Source: Acinetobacter rathckeae
GTDB lineage: Bacteria; Pseudomonadota; Gammaproteobacteria; Pseudomonadales; Moraxellaceae
Assembly: GCF_015627125.1 (NCBI RefSeq)
Contig: NZ_VTDO01000010.1
Span: 1 to 64,000, forward strand
Length of the DNA: 64,000 bases
Reading direction: 5' to 3'
In this document: one piece after another, positions 26,298 through 35,664 of the stretch
How the letters are laid out: each line of letters starts with the position of its first letter
Position numbering within the stretch: position 1 is the stretch's first letter
The notes under the pieces: generated by a model
The model's database searches: none
Told to the model about the DNA's origin: nothing
What the model saw: the letters and a program-made list of their open reading frames with translations, nothing else
Program-made: the position numbers and the translations under genes

Positions 26298-28289
26298 TTA
26301 AAACTTAAATTCAACCCGTGCCCAGTAGTTGCGACCAATATTATCAACTTGGTCTGTACCACTAAAACCAACATTAGCATTACCCAGTTTATTTAAATGC
26401 TCGCTATAAGTGCGGTCAAAAACATTATCAATACCCAGAGCCAAAGTGACTCCATTGTTCCAACGGTATGCACTATTTAAAGAGACCGTGGCAAAGCCCT
26501 GACTTGGCCCTAAATCATAACCCACAATATTGCCTTGTTTTTGGCTATAGCGATGCTGTGCTGCCACTACACGCCACAATGCACCAACGCTATACTGGTC
26601 TGCAACATAACGTAAGTTTACACGTGCTTCTAACGGTGCAATTTGTGGTAAAGCACGGTTTTGGGTGGTATTTTCTCCCCAAGCGTACATGGCACTCACA
26701 TCAGTTTGAATATGCGGTGTAAATTTATACCCCACACCAAACTCTCCGCCTGCAATTTTAGCATTTACATTCATCGCATTGGTTGCCGTACCGTATTGGG
26801 TCAAAATAAAGTCTTGCACATATCCTGCATAAGCAGATGCCCAATGGTTTAAGCGCTGCCCCTGATACTGATACCCCAAATCAAGTTGAGTGGTTTTTTC
26901 TGCTTTTACTGCATTAAATACATCTTGGCGACCATTACCTAAACTTGGCGAAAATATTTCCCAATAGTCTGGCATACGCTGTACATGACCAACGCCAATA
27001 TAGGTTTTGGTATTGAGTGCAGGAAACTCACTTTCTAAACGTATAAAACCACTTGGTAACGTTTGGCTACGCTTTTGGTTAAACCTCTGTGTCGCCACTC
27101 TAAAATCTTTGACATCTACAGCATCTACACGTGTACCGATGACCACTTTTTGTTGCTCAGACAGTGCATGTGATGCTTCAGCAAAAATACCATATGACTC
27201 AAATGACATATCTTTTTGACGTGGCAACTGTTTATAGAACCGTGTACCACGTTTATTATGGCTGTTATATTGATGATCTAACCCTGTTAGCACGGTCCAA
27301 TCACTCACATGGGCAGTGATCTCCATGCGCTCATTTAAAGTCTTACGTGCCACATTTGAAGCCATCGCCATATTTTTATTCAGCGGTCGTAAACCATAAT
27401 TATCCATCACATGGTCATTAAAATTATAGTTCAATTGTAGATCTATTTTCTCAATCACATCATTGATATAGGTTTGCTGAAAACGAAGCCCCAAATGGTC
27501 TCTGGCAAACAAAGTACCGTCCATACCACGGCCTGCATATGCCACTTGCCCATTGGCTTTTCCTGCTGTGGCTTCTAACCACGTATGTTCAGTTGGTCTC
27601 CAACCCAGTGCGAGATCTGTATTCCATTTTTCCCAATTGGCATGCACGGTTTTACCTGCACCATCAACATAATCATTTGACACCGAACGGTTTGCATTTA
27701 AGCGAGCATAGTACTGTTGATCTCCCACAGCCACATCTACATTATGGTCTAAACGACCAAATGAGCCCATGACTGTGCTGACCTGACCTTTATAAAACTG
27801 ACCATCATTAAACGTTACAGGCTTGCTATCAAATAATACTGTTGCAGCAGAGCCTGGGTTAGCAAAGCGTACTGTTTCAGGGCCTTTAATCACGGTCATC
27901 TGATCAAAACGCTCAGGTGAAATATAAGAGGTCGGTGCATCCATACGACCACCGCATGCCCCAAGGTTTTCAGAGTTATCTGACAAGACTTTTATACGAG
28001 AGCCAAACATGCCTCTAAAAGTAATATCACTATTGACCATACCTGCACTTTTCACGGCGTTAAAGCCCATAATACTTTGTAAATATGCAGCACCATCCAC
28101 TGAAGGCATGGGTTGAGTCGGTTGTTTCGGGTCTAGCACGACTACTAGACCATTAGCAGTGTTTCCTTTTTCTGCAGTACTCACAATTGGGGTGAGCTGC
28201 ACCACTTGGTCAGCATAAGTATGCTGTACATATAAGATACAAGAAATCATGGCAGCCAAAGGGCGCATAACATAAGTTGAAGTAGACAT
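26298..28289 (-). CDS. TonB-dependent copper receptor (OprC/NosA-like)
   Basis: 663 residues from ATG 28289 (GAGA upstream); a TTG at 28301 is in frame. Signal peptide ends HTYAD. The plug has ITFRGMFGSRIKVLSDN, GACGGRMDAPTSYISPERFD and MTVIKGPETVRFANPGS, which closely follow OprC-type copper receptors. Cys and Met residues line the plug. It imports copper across the outer membrane in characterised relatives. The DUF2946 gene 88 bp upstream supports a copper role. Confidence 0.87.
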   Translation of the reverse strand: MSTSTYVMRPLAAMISCILYVQHTYADQVVQLTPIVSTAEKGNTANGLVVVLDPKQPTQPMPSVDGAAYLQSIMGFNAVKSAGMVNSDITFRGMFGSRIKVLSDNSENLGACGGRMDAPTSYISPERFDQMTVIKGPETVRFANPGSAATVLFDSKPVTFNDGQFYKGQVSTVMGSFGRLDHNVDVAVGDQQYYARLNANRSVSNDYVDGAGKTVHANWEKWNTDLALGWRPTEHTWLEATAGKANGQVAYAGRGMDGTLFARDHLGLRFQQTYINDVIEKIDLQLNYNFNDHVMDNYGLRPLNKNMAMASNVARKTLNERMEITAHVSDWTVLTGLDHQYNSHNKRGTRFYKQLPRQKDMSFESYGIFAEASHALSEQQKVVIGTRVDAVDVKDFRVATQRFNQKRSQTLPSGFIRLESEFPALNTKTYIGVGHVQRMPDYWEIFSPSLGNGRQDVFNAVKAEKTTQLDLGYQYQGQRLNHWASAYAGYVQDFILTQYGTATNAMNVNAKIAGGEFGVGYKFTPHIQTDVSAMYAWGENTTQNRALPQIAPLEARVNLRYVADQYSVGALWRVVAAQHRYSQKQGNIVGYDLGPSQGFATVSLNSAYRWNNGVTLALGIDNVFDRTYSEHLNKLGNANVGFSGTDQVDNIGRNYWARVEFKF

Positions 28290-28377
28290 ATTTTTTCTCA
28301 AATTTTAGCTGTAACAAAGCAATACTGGGTAAAATCACCCAATATGACGTGTTCAATACATGTTTTAATGACGTGTT

Positions 28378-28833
28378 CTAGCTAAACGATGGCGGTGCTC
28401 GCCCTTGAGGTATGAGAAATAAACGCTGTAAATTAAAGTACACATGCTTAAATGCATGCATAAATGCCAGTAGTCTGACCTTCAATTTGACAAATATTTC
28501 GTTAATGCCTAAATCCAAGAATGGAATCAGATGATTATAAACGGTACAAAATGGACACTGATGATATGCATCATGCATACCCGTTGTATGATTGGAGTGT
28601 GCTTTGGCCGTAAAAGGTTTTTCTACTGTTTCGGTATGATGATGGTGTGTTGAACTCATGGCATCTGTATGATGCATGCTATGTTCAGTTTGAGGTTGTT
28701 CAAGTGCAGTGGTAATGGTTTCACACAGCACAGCCACCTGCATTTGCTCAGGCAAAAAAGGTTGCAGAAAGACGGCAAGCTGTAAAATTATGGCACTGAT
28801 TGACAGTACCCACCCCATCTGAAACAAAAGCAC
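28378..28833 (-). CDS. DUF2946 family protein, His-rich, copper-associated
   Basis: 151 residues starting at GTG 28833 or ATG 28818. An N-terminal TM segment, a His/Met-rich middle (HSMHHTDAMSSTHHHHTET, residues 54-72), the HQCPFC motif (93-98) and the C-terminal QGRAPPSF mark DUF2946. The His/Met/Cys content suits metal binding. Family members sit next to copper receptors, as here. Confidence 0.8.
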   Translation of the reverse strand: MLLFQMGWVLSISAIILQLAVFLQPFLPEQMQVAVLCETITTALEQPQTEHSMHHTDAMSSTHHHHTETVEKPFTAKAHSNHTTGMHDAYHQCPFCTVYNHLIPFLDLGINEIFVKLKVRLLAFMHAFKHVYFNLQRLFLIPQGRAPPSFS

Positions 28834-28966
28834 AAAACCGTTGAATTTATTACATTAAATTATAGCATAAGTCATATTATTTAGGCATATCAACCTATAT
28901 TAGATTGATTGAAAATCACGATAAGTATAGAAAAATAATATATTATTCAATACATTAAAATACTTG

Positions 28967-29380
28967 TCACTTAACTGTTTTATCACACAACCACATACCA
29001 AAAAGCATAGCAATAATAAAGTAAATGGCTTGCATATATCCCAAAGAAAGGAGTGCCAAAACCGGTGCAGGGCAAATGCCAGAAATACCCCAGCCTATAC
29101 CAAACAATGTTGCACCCAGTAATAATTTACGATCTATCTGCTGCCCTGTAGGTAGGTGTATTTTTTCATTAAACCACGTATTGTTTATTTTATGATGTTT
29201 CACCAGTTGAAATGGAATGATGGCCACTAAAATTGCCCCGATCATTACAAAGGCTAAACGTGCATTCCAGTGCCCAAAAATATCTAAAAAAGAGTGTACA
29301 GTATGCGGATTGATCATATCTAAAATCATCAAACCTAATGCAAAAATCCCACCCCATAAAAATGCCAATGCTTTTTTCAT
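28967..29380 (-). CDS. YeeE/YedE-type sulfur transporter half (DUF6691)
   Basis: 137 residues, four TM helices; GIGWGISGICPAPVLALLSL (94-113) is the family motif with the conserved Cys. Together with the preceding gene it makes a split YeeE/YedE transporter, a family that imports thiosulfate or persulfide-type sulfur. 9 bp from the partner gene. Confidence 0.87.
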   Translation of the reverse strand: MKKALAFLWGGIFALGLMILDMINPHTVHSFLDIFGHWNARLAFVMIGAILVAIIPFQLVKHHKINNTWFNEKIHLPTGQQIDRKLLLGATLFGIGWGISGICPAPVLALLSLGYMQAIYFIIAMLFGMWLCDKTVK

Positions 29381-29389
29381 GGTGTCCTC

Positions 29390-29797
29390 TCAGGCAAAAA
29401 TGTGTTTGAGTAAAAAAACTGTTAAAAACCCAGCGCACATAAACACAGCAGTTGCAATAATTGAACGTAAAGACAAACGGCTAATACCACACACCCCATG
29501 ACCACTGGTGCAACCTGAACCTAAACGCGTGCCAAAGCCCACCAATACGCCACTAATGACAAGCCATATCGCAGAAGTTTCCAACTGAATATCTAGTGGT
29601 TGAAGGTATTGATAGATAAAAGGCACAACCATTAATCCCATGAGAAACCAAAAACTACTGTGTTGGAATATCATTTTGTAATGAAGTTGTTGTGAGATCA
29701 TGCCACTAACCCCTGCCACACGACCATGCGTCAATAAATAACCCACCACAGCAATACCAATGAGCACACCACCGACTAAACTTTGTATGTATTCCAT
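29390..29797 (-). CDS. YeeE/YedE family sulfur transporter half
   Basis: 135 residues, four TM helices, with GFGTRLGSGCTSGHGVCGIS (87-106): the SGCTSGHG motif with its Cys is the hallmark. Pairs with the DUF6691 half downstream. It follows the GNAT gene by 10 bp, so it is probably transcribed from the siderophore-receptor promoter; the usual ArsR/BigR regulator is absent nearby. Confidence 0.88.
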   Translation of the reverse strand: MEYIQSLVGGVLIGIAVVGYLLTHGRVAGVSGMISQQLHYKMIFQHSSFWFLMGLMVVPFIYQYLQPLDIQLETSAIWLVISGVLVGFGTRLGSGCTSGHGVCGISRLSLRSIIATAVFMCAGFLTVFLLKHIFA

Positions 29798-29807
29798 GAT
29801 TCAATGC

Positions 29808-30362
29808 TCACTGATAATTTATTGTATTGAATGAAGATGAATCTAAGCGCATATGTATGGTATACCATATTGGGTCTTGTTCTTCTAATATGGTCTCAAA
29901 ACCCTGCTGTAACCAAAATGCTTTTGCACCTGCCAAAAATGGCTGGGTATGTAAATAAATGACATCTATATTTTTTTGATGTGCAAGCTGTTTTAACTTC
30001 TGTACCAATTGCGTAGCGATCTGTTGCCTGCGGTACTGTGGCAAAACATAAAGCTTAACCAACTCGACTACAGTCTGTGCTTTTAAATCAAATAAATGCG
30101 AAAAACGTTGGTCATAGGCTCGAAAACCTGCAACTGCAACCAATTTTTTTTGCTCATATACTGCAATAAAACACCCCAAAGGGTGCTCAATAAAAGTCTG
30201 CTGAAAAAAAGAAAGATCATCAGGAATCACCTGATGATCTAACATGGGAAACATGATTCGACGGCCTGCCATTACAAAATCAGTCATCGCTTGAATTTGC
30301 AAGGCATCTGCTTTCTCAACCACTTTAAACTGTAATGCTGTTGTTGTGGTGAGAAAAGACAT
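29808..30362 (-). CDS. GNAT-family N-acetyltransferase
   Basis: 184 residues. Acetyl-CoA loop ELVKLYVLPQYRRQQIATQL (84-103), then IYLHTQPFLAGAKAFWLQQGF. The acceptor is unknown. It lies 10 bp after a TonB siderophore receptor and 10 bp before the YeeE gene, so it belongs to a four-gene operon. Confidence 0.8.
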   Translation of the reverse strand: MSFLTTTTALQFKVVEKADALQIQAMTDFVMAGRRIMFPMLDHQVIPDDLSFFQQTFIEHPLGCFIAVYEQKKLVAVAGFRAYDQRFSHLFDLKAQTVVELVKLYVLPQYRRQQIATQLVQKLKQLAHQKNIDVIYLHTQPFLAGAKAFWLQQGFETILEEQDPIWYTIHMRLDSSSFNTINYQ

Positions 30363-30372
30363 ATTTACTCCA

Positions 30373-32481
30373 TTAGAATTTATAATTTACTGTTAAAAAG
30401 ATTTCTCGTGGATTACCTGGAGTCACCCACTGTTGTGCATAGCTTGATGCATAATACGTTTTGTTAAATACGTTATTGAGTGTCGCTTGAAAACGTAAGT
30501 TACTGCTTGCTTCGTAGTACGCATTGAGATTTGCAATGGTATATGCAGGTAAGTTAAAGCCATCATCTGCCATGCTACCAGAGCGTGAAGACATGTATTG
30601 TACATTACCACCTAAACCAATTTTTTGCTCGCCTGATTGCCAGACATCATAGTTTGCTAACACGTTTGCACTGTTTTTCGGGCTATTTAAAATACGTGCA
30701 CCTTTGTAATCGCCTTTTTCAACTTTAGCATGTGTATAAGTATATGCGAGTTTTACATTTAAACGCTCTGTCGGTTGCATAGCAACATCTAATTCTACAC
30801 CACGGCTTTTTTCTTCGCCATTTGCAATACTAAATGCGGTATCTTTTGGATTGGTTGCCAATACATTCTGTTTTTTCACGTGGAACACAGACATTGAAGA
30901 CGTCAGTAAGCCATCTAGTAGTTTTGCTTTTGCACCTAGCTCATACGACCACGATTTTTCAGGATCAAAACCTTGACCATTAATATCTAGACCAGAGTTT
31001 AAGTGAAAGGCTTGACCTGCACTTGCAAACACAGACCATTCATCATTCACTAAATAGTTCACCGATGCTCTTGGGCTAAAGTGAGTAAAGTTACTTTTAC
31101 CTAATACATTGGTTCTTTTATTCAATAGTGATTGTTTGTAATAATCTAAACGACCACCGAACAGCACAGACCACTGTGGATCTAGCTCAATATAATCACT
31201 TAAGGTTAACGCTGCATTTTTTTGGACTTCTTTGGTACTAGATACTACACCCGTCACCTCTGGTAACGTTGTTGTATAAACAGGATTATAAATATTAATA
31301 AAGTATGAATTAGCACGGTAACGTTTGAGTGTGTTTTCTAAGGTCAACTCACTCAGACTTGTACCAATCACCACTTTATGTTCAATGCTACCCGTTGCAA
31401 ACTCACCTAAAGCATCATGATTGAGCAAATAACTGGTTGAGTGATTATCACGTAAACGGCGTTCGCGGTTTAGATCGCCATTTGCTTGCACGTTTTGCAA
31501 ACGTGCTTCAGTTGAATAGCCTTTTAAACTGTTGTCTTTATAGGTAAACGACGCTTGGCTTTTCCATGCATCATTCCATAGGTGTTCAACACGTAATTGC
31601 TGTAATGTATCTTTCATGGTCAATTGACCATCATTTTTTTGACCTAAAAAGCGAGTGATTGGAATCACACCAAGCTGATTATTGACAGCCACCACACCAC
31701 GGTCGAATTGGGTATGAATGGTTGAATATTCACTGTCATAATTCACTTGTGTTTGATCTGACGGTTTCCATGTCAGTTGTGGTGCAACAAATACACGGTC
31801 ATTTTTTACAAAATCACGAAAGCTATGGTTTTTCTCATAAGCTGCATCTAAACGGTATGCCAAAGTATCTGTAATAGCATCGGTTGAACCTACTGCAACA
31901 CGGTATTGGTCATGTGAACCTGCTCGTGCAGAAACTTCTTGCTCAGGGCTAAATTTTGGCTTTTTAGTCACAACATTTAGCGTACCACCTGGGTCTCCTG
32001 CCCCATACATGGCCGCTTCTGGGCCTTTCAGAAACTCAACTTGTTGAATATTGGCCATATCTCTTGACGCAGATAAACCTAAGTTATTAATACCATTACG
32101 TAAACTAGATGCCCCAATGGTTTGGTCAGTATAAAAACCACGGACTGAGTAGTTGTCCCATAACCCACCAAATGGGTTGAGTACCGACACACCACTCACC
32201 ACCCCCAACGTATCACTAATACGTTGTGCATTGGTATCTTGTAATACTTTTGCAGAAACCACCGCCACATTTTTTGGTGTTTTCATCGGGTCAATGGCAA
32301 ATTTTGTAGATGCACTTGAAGGTTTACCTGCATAAGGGACTTTGACGGTGCTTTCTGATTGAAATGAAAGCGAATTAAGCACAGCAACATCTTCAGATTG
32401 TGATGTTTTTTGTTCTTCTGCTTGAGCAAGGGGAGTAACACACAGAAGGGTTAAAGGTACAAGGTTTAGCCACTGTTTCAT
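30373..32481 (-). CDS. TonB-dependent siderophore receptor (FhuE/FpvA-like)
   Basis: 702 residues from ATG 32481; an in-frame TTG at 32499 exists. Signal peptide ends AQAEEQ. Plug motifs: FAIDPMKTPKNVAVVSAKVL, YSVRGFYTDQTIGASSLRNG, VEFLKGPEAAMYGAGDPGGT, typical of hydroxamate/ferric siderophore receptors (TIGR01783). The barrel ends EIFLTVNYKF. Divergent from a FecBCDE-like importer, which would carry the ligand on across the inner membrane. Confidence 0.9.
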   Translation of the reverse strand: MKQWLNLVPLTLLCVTPLAQAEEQKTSQSEDVAVLNSLSFQSESTVKVPYAGKPSSASTKFAIDPMKTPKNVAVVSAKVLQDTNAQRISDTLGVVSGVSVLNPFGGLWDNYSVRGFYTDQTIGASSLRNGINNLGLSASRDMANIQQVEFLKGPEAAMYGAGDPGGTLNVVTKKPKFSPEQEVSARAGSHDQYRVAVGSTDAITDTLAYRLDAAYEKNHSFRDFVKNDRVFVAPQLTWKPSDQTQVNYDSEYSTIHTQFDRGVVAVNNQLGVIPITRFLGQKNDGQLTMKDTLQQLRVEHLWNDAWKSQASFTYKDNSLKGYSTEARLQNVQANGDLNRERRLRDNHSTSYLLNHDALGEFATGSIEHKVVIGTSLSELTLENTLKRYRANSYFINIYNPVYTTTLPEVTGVVSSTKEVQKNAALTLSDYIELDPQWSVLFGGRLDYYKQSLLNKRTNVLGKSNFTHFSPRASVNYLVNDEWSVFASAGQAFHLNSGLDINGQGFDPEKSWSYELGAKAKLLDGLLTSSMSVFHVKKQNVLATNPKDTAFSIANGEEKSRGVELDVAMQPTERLNVKLAYTYTHAKVEKGDYKGARILNSPKNSANVLANYDVWQSGEQKIGLGGNVQYMSSRSGSMADDGFNLPAYTIANLNAYYEASSNLRFQATLNNVFNKTYYASSYAQQWVTPGNPREIFLTVNYKF

Positions 32482-32665
32482 GTTATTTAACTTCGACAAA
32501 TATTACGTTATAATATAACACTATAACTAAAACTTATACAATAATTCAATCTTTATTTAAGGTTGGTCATGTTCATAAATACAAAATATAAACTACATCA
32601 ATCATTTTTCAAATAATGAAACACCATTAACATGTTAAAAATAAATGCTTTTCACCCCAATAAAT

Positions 32666-32684
32666 ACAAATAATTCTTATTCTC
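32666..32684. promoter_or_regulatory. Possible Fur box in the receptor/importer intergenic region
   Basis: AAATAATTCTTATTC (32668-32682) approximates the Fur hexamer inverted repeat GATAAT-n-ATTATC (9 of 12 bases). It sits before the ABC importer genes. The remaining 316-bp AT-rich gap 32482-32797 shows no other clear element. Confidence 0.35.
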
Positions 32685-32797
32685 TTTAGTGCATTAATTT
32701 TTTTAAAAAACATTCAATTTTTATGATTTTTCTACATGATGTGGTTAGAATCTTGCTGTTTTTTATACTTTATTCAATCTCGCTGATGGAGCAATAT

Positions 32798-33865
32798 GTG
32801 AACATGTACGTTCTTCGTCATCATCTATGGCAAATGATGACCTGTATGGTCTTGGTTGTCATCACAGTATGGCTCAGTGCATGTAGCGCTCCACCTTCTG
32901 TAGCAACGTCACCGATGAATTCACCCACAGACATTCAAGTCACCGATGCTTCAAATCATACCGTTACCTTAACACGCCCTGCACAGCGCATTGTGGTGCT
33001 CTTTGAGGCCAGTTTAGATGATTTATATATGCTCGGTGCAGGTCAGTCTGTGGTGGGCATTCCTGCTAAAGTTTACCATTCACCCAGTCTTTTTGCGGCA
33101 TATCGCCTCCTCGACCCACGTATTGCACAACAACAGATTGCAACACCCAGTAGCTGGGAAGCATCGACCAATTTAGAAAGCATTGTGGCATTACAACCCG
33201 ATTTGGTTTTAGTCAGTTCAGGGCAACGAGATGTCATTGAGCTATTAAAAAGCATGCACATTGCTGTTTATGCCGTACAGTCAGAAAACTATCAGCAAAC
33301 TCGTAAAGAACTCCTAGATCTTGGTGTCTTAACAGGACAAGCTGAACGCGCGAAACAGTTGGTGAGTTTTATTGAAGATGAAATTCAAGCCATGCACAAC
33401 ACCAGCAATATGCCCCCTAAACAAGTCTACTATGCATGGTCAGGTGGGCGTATTTTCTCAACATCAGGCCGTAACTCTATGCCAAACACCGTCATGGCAT
33501 TGGCAGGCACAGAAAATATTGTTAAAACTGAATTAGACCAACCCACAGTGAACCCTGAGCATTTAATTGAATGGAATCCAGATGTGATTTTACTGTGGAA
33601 CTCTGACCCTAAACTGATTTACAACCGCCCCGAGTTACAGTCATTAAAAGCCGTACAAAATAAGCAAGTCTTTAGCTTAAACCCAAGTTTTTTATTTAAC
33701 CCCCACACACCCAAAATTTTATTGGCAGCCAATCAATTACACCACTGGGTGAGCCCATCAAAACAGTCAGCAATTTATGCCAGCCAAGATCAAAAACGTA
33801 TTTTAAGCATGTTTTATGGCCCAATCATTGCAGAGCAGTTGCTGCAACTTGCTAAAAATACCTAA
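32798..33865 (+). CDS. Iron-siderophore/cobalamin-type ABC substrate-binding lipoprotein
   Basis: About 355 residues from the GTG at 32798, six bp after GGAG; an ATG at 32804 and earlier in-frame starts to 32723 exist. Lipobox LSAC precedes an S/P-rich linker. The Peripla_BP_2 fold shows QRIVVLFEASLDDLYMLGAG, SIVALQPDLVLVSSGQR and HLIEWNPDVILLWN. Binds the ferric ligand in the periplasm; encoded directly before the matching permease and ATPase. Confidence 0.87.
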   Translation: MNMYVLRHHLWQMMTCMVLVVITVWLSACSAPPSVATSPMNSPTDIQVTDASNHTVTLTRPAQRIVVLFEASLDDLYMLGAGQSVVGIPAKVYHSPSLFAAYRLLDPRIAQQQIATPSSWEASTNLESIVALQPDLVLVSSGQRDVIELLKSMHIAVYAVQSENYQQTRKELLDLGVLTGQAERAKQLVSFIEDEIQAMHNTSNMPPKQVYYAWSGGRIFSTSGRNSMPNTVMALAGTENIVKTELDQPTVNPEHLIEWNPDVILLWNSDPKLIYNRPELQSLKAVQNKQVFSLNPSFLFNPHTPKILLAANQLHHWVSPSKQSAIYASQDQKRILSMFYGPIIAEQLLQLAKNT

Positions 33866-33874
33866 GGATATATT

Positions 33875-34891
33875 TTGAAAACCCCAGTTTTTTGCATGAT
33901 TTACGTGTTTCCAATCCCATTTATTATTTTTTCTTTACTGATTGGGCCATCGCAACAATTTGGCTGTATAGATTACGCCCATGCCTTACTCAGTTTTGTA
34001 TTACCCTCACACTACTTTAGCCAGTACCATGCCAATGACCTTGCCATGATGCAAAATATTATTGTTAATATTCGCATGCCTCGGGTTTTTCTCACTTTTT
34101 TGGTAGGTGCAGCACTCGCTTCTTCAGGCAATGCCCTACAAGCCCTATTTCGTAACCCACTGGTGGACTCTTATATTTTAGGTATTTCATCGGGGGCTGC
34201 CTTAGGGGCAGCTTTAGCATTACTCACGCAGTGGCTACCTGTGCAAATTTCAGCCTTCATTTTTGGTATTTTTGCGGTATGTCTGACCTACGCTTTTGCA
34301 CAGCAACGCCATGAAAAAAGCTCTGTGGTGGTCATTTTACTCTCAGGCATGATTGTATCGGGCTTATTTATTGCAGGACTAAGTATCGTGCAATATTTGA
34401 GTGACCCTTATAAATTACAAGCGATTGTACAATGGACAATGGGCAATTTACATCAGGCAACATGGAGCAAGGTCAATCAAGCTGTCTTGCCAATTTCTGC
34501 TTCACTAATTGTTTTATACATTTTACGCTGGCGTCTAAATTTATTGGCTTTAGGGCATTTAGAAGCCCAAGCCGTAGGGGTAGACCCGAAAAAAGACCAA
34601 TTTATTGTGATTCTATGTGTGACTTTAGCCACTTCATCTTCCGTGGCTGTGGCAGGAATTATTAGCTTATACGGTCTTTTTCTCCCCCACCTCATTCGCA
34701 TGATGATTGGTCCTAACAATGCCAAGACTGTGCCTGCAAATATTTTTTTAGGCGGTTCTTTTTTACTGCTGATTGATAATATTTCACGTACATTTTCAAG
34801 CTTTGAAATTCCAATTGGTATTTTCACCATGCTGCTCGGTGCACCGATCTTTTTATATTTAATTCGTCGCTATAACATGAACTGGGCGTAA
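33875..34891 (+). CDS. FecCD-family ABC permease
   Basis: 338 residues from a TTG start, seven bp after AAGGA. Ten TM helices. Signatures: RMPRVFLTFLVGAALASSGN, QALFRNPLVDSYILGISSGA, and LYGLFLPHLIRMMIGPN, the coupling-loop region of FecCD proteins. It forms the inner-membrane channel for the ferric ligand with the next gene's ATPase. Confidence 0.92.
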   Translation: MKTPVFCMIYVFPIPFIIFSLLIGPSQQFGCIDYAHALLSFVLPSHYFSQYHANDLAMMQNIIVNIRMPRVFLTFLVGAALASSGNALQALFRNPLVDSYILGISSGAALGAALALLTQWLPVQISAFIFGIFAVCLTYAFAQQRHEKSSVVVILLSGMIVSGLFIAGLSIVQYLSDPYKLQAIVQWTMGNLHQATWSKVNQAVLPISASLIVLYILRWRLNLLALGHLEAQAVGVDPKKDQFIVILCVTLATSSSVAVAGIISLYGLFLPHLIRMMIGPNNAKTVPANIFLGGSFLLLIDNISRTFSSFEIPIGIFTMLLGAPIFLYLIRRYNMNWA

Positions 34892-34893
34892 TC

Positions 34894-35664
34894 ATGACCA
34901 ATATTTTTATTCGTGAATTAAGTTTCCAATACCAAAACCGTCAAATTTTAGAGCATATTAACCTACAGTTTCATGCGGAACGTTTTTCTGTATTATTGGG
35001 TAAAAATGGCAGTGGAAAGTCAACATTATTCAACCTCATGGCAGGCATTTACCCCCTGCAACAGGGTCAGATTTTATTCGAAACACAGCCTTTACAGACA
35101 CTCAAAGGGCAACAACGTGCTAAACAATTTGGCTTTTTGGCACAAAATCATCACAGTGTATTTAACTTTCAAGTACTAGATGTAGTCATGACAGGCCGTA
35201 GTGCTTTTTCAGGCTATAGACCTTCTTCAACAGACCAAGATCAAGCTTTTGATGCCTTAAAGTCTTTAGATATTGCACATTTAGCACAAAGAGATTACAC
35301 CACATTGTCAGGTGGTGAACGCCAATTGGTGATGATCGCACGGATTTTAACGCAAAACCCTAAAGTTATTTTCTTAGATGAACCCACTAACCATTTAGAC
35401 ATGTACTATCAAGCATTTTTAATGGAAAAGTTACAACAGTTAAGCCAACAAGGCTACACCATTGTTGCAATTATGCATGACCCCAATTTGGCATTTTTAT
35501 ACGCAGATGACTTTTTCTTTTTAAAGCAACAACAGATTATAAAAGCCGACAGTAAAGACCAAGCCTCTTGCCCAATACATTTACAGCAGATTTATGGTTT
35601 GGCTTTTGAACAAGGGTTTGTGGCTGGTGAACCGATGGTCATGCCGAAAAAGAAAAGCTTATAG
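34894..35664 (+). CDS. FecE-type ABC transporter ATPase
   Basis: 256 residues, starting 2 bp after the permease. Walker A GKNGSGKST (residues 36-44), Q-loop FGFLAQNHHS, ABC signature LSGGERQLV, Walker B VIFLDEPTNHLD, H-loop IVAIMHDPN. Energises the importer. Its 3' end overlaps the convergent pmrB gene by 6 bp. Confidence 0.93.
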   Translation: MTNIFIRELSFQYQNRQILEHINLQFHAERFSVLLGKNGSGKSTLFNLMAGIYPLQQGQILFETQPLQTLKGQQRAKQFGFLAQNHHSVFNFQVLDVVMTGRSAFSGYRPSSTDQDQAFDALKSLDIAHLAQRDYTTLSGGERQLVMIARILTQNPKVIFLDEPTNHLDMYYQAFLMEKLQQLSQQGYTIVAIMHDPNLAFLYADDFFFLKQQQIIKADSKDQASCPIHLQQIYGLAFEQGFVAGEPMVMPKKKSL

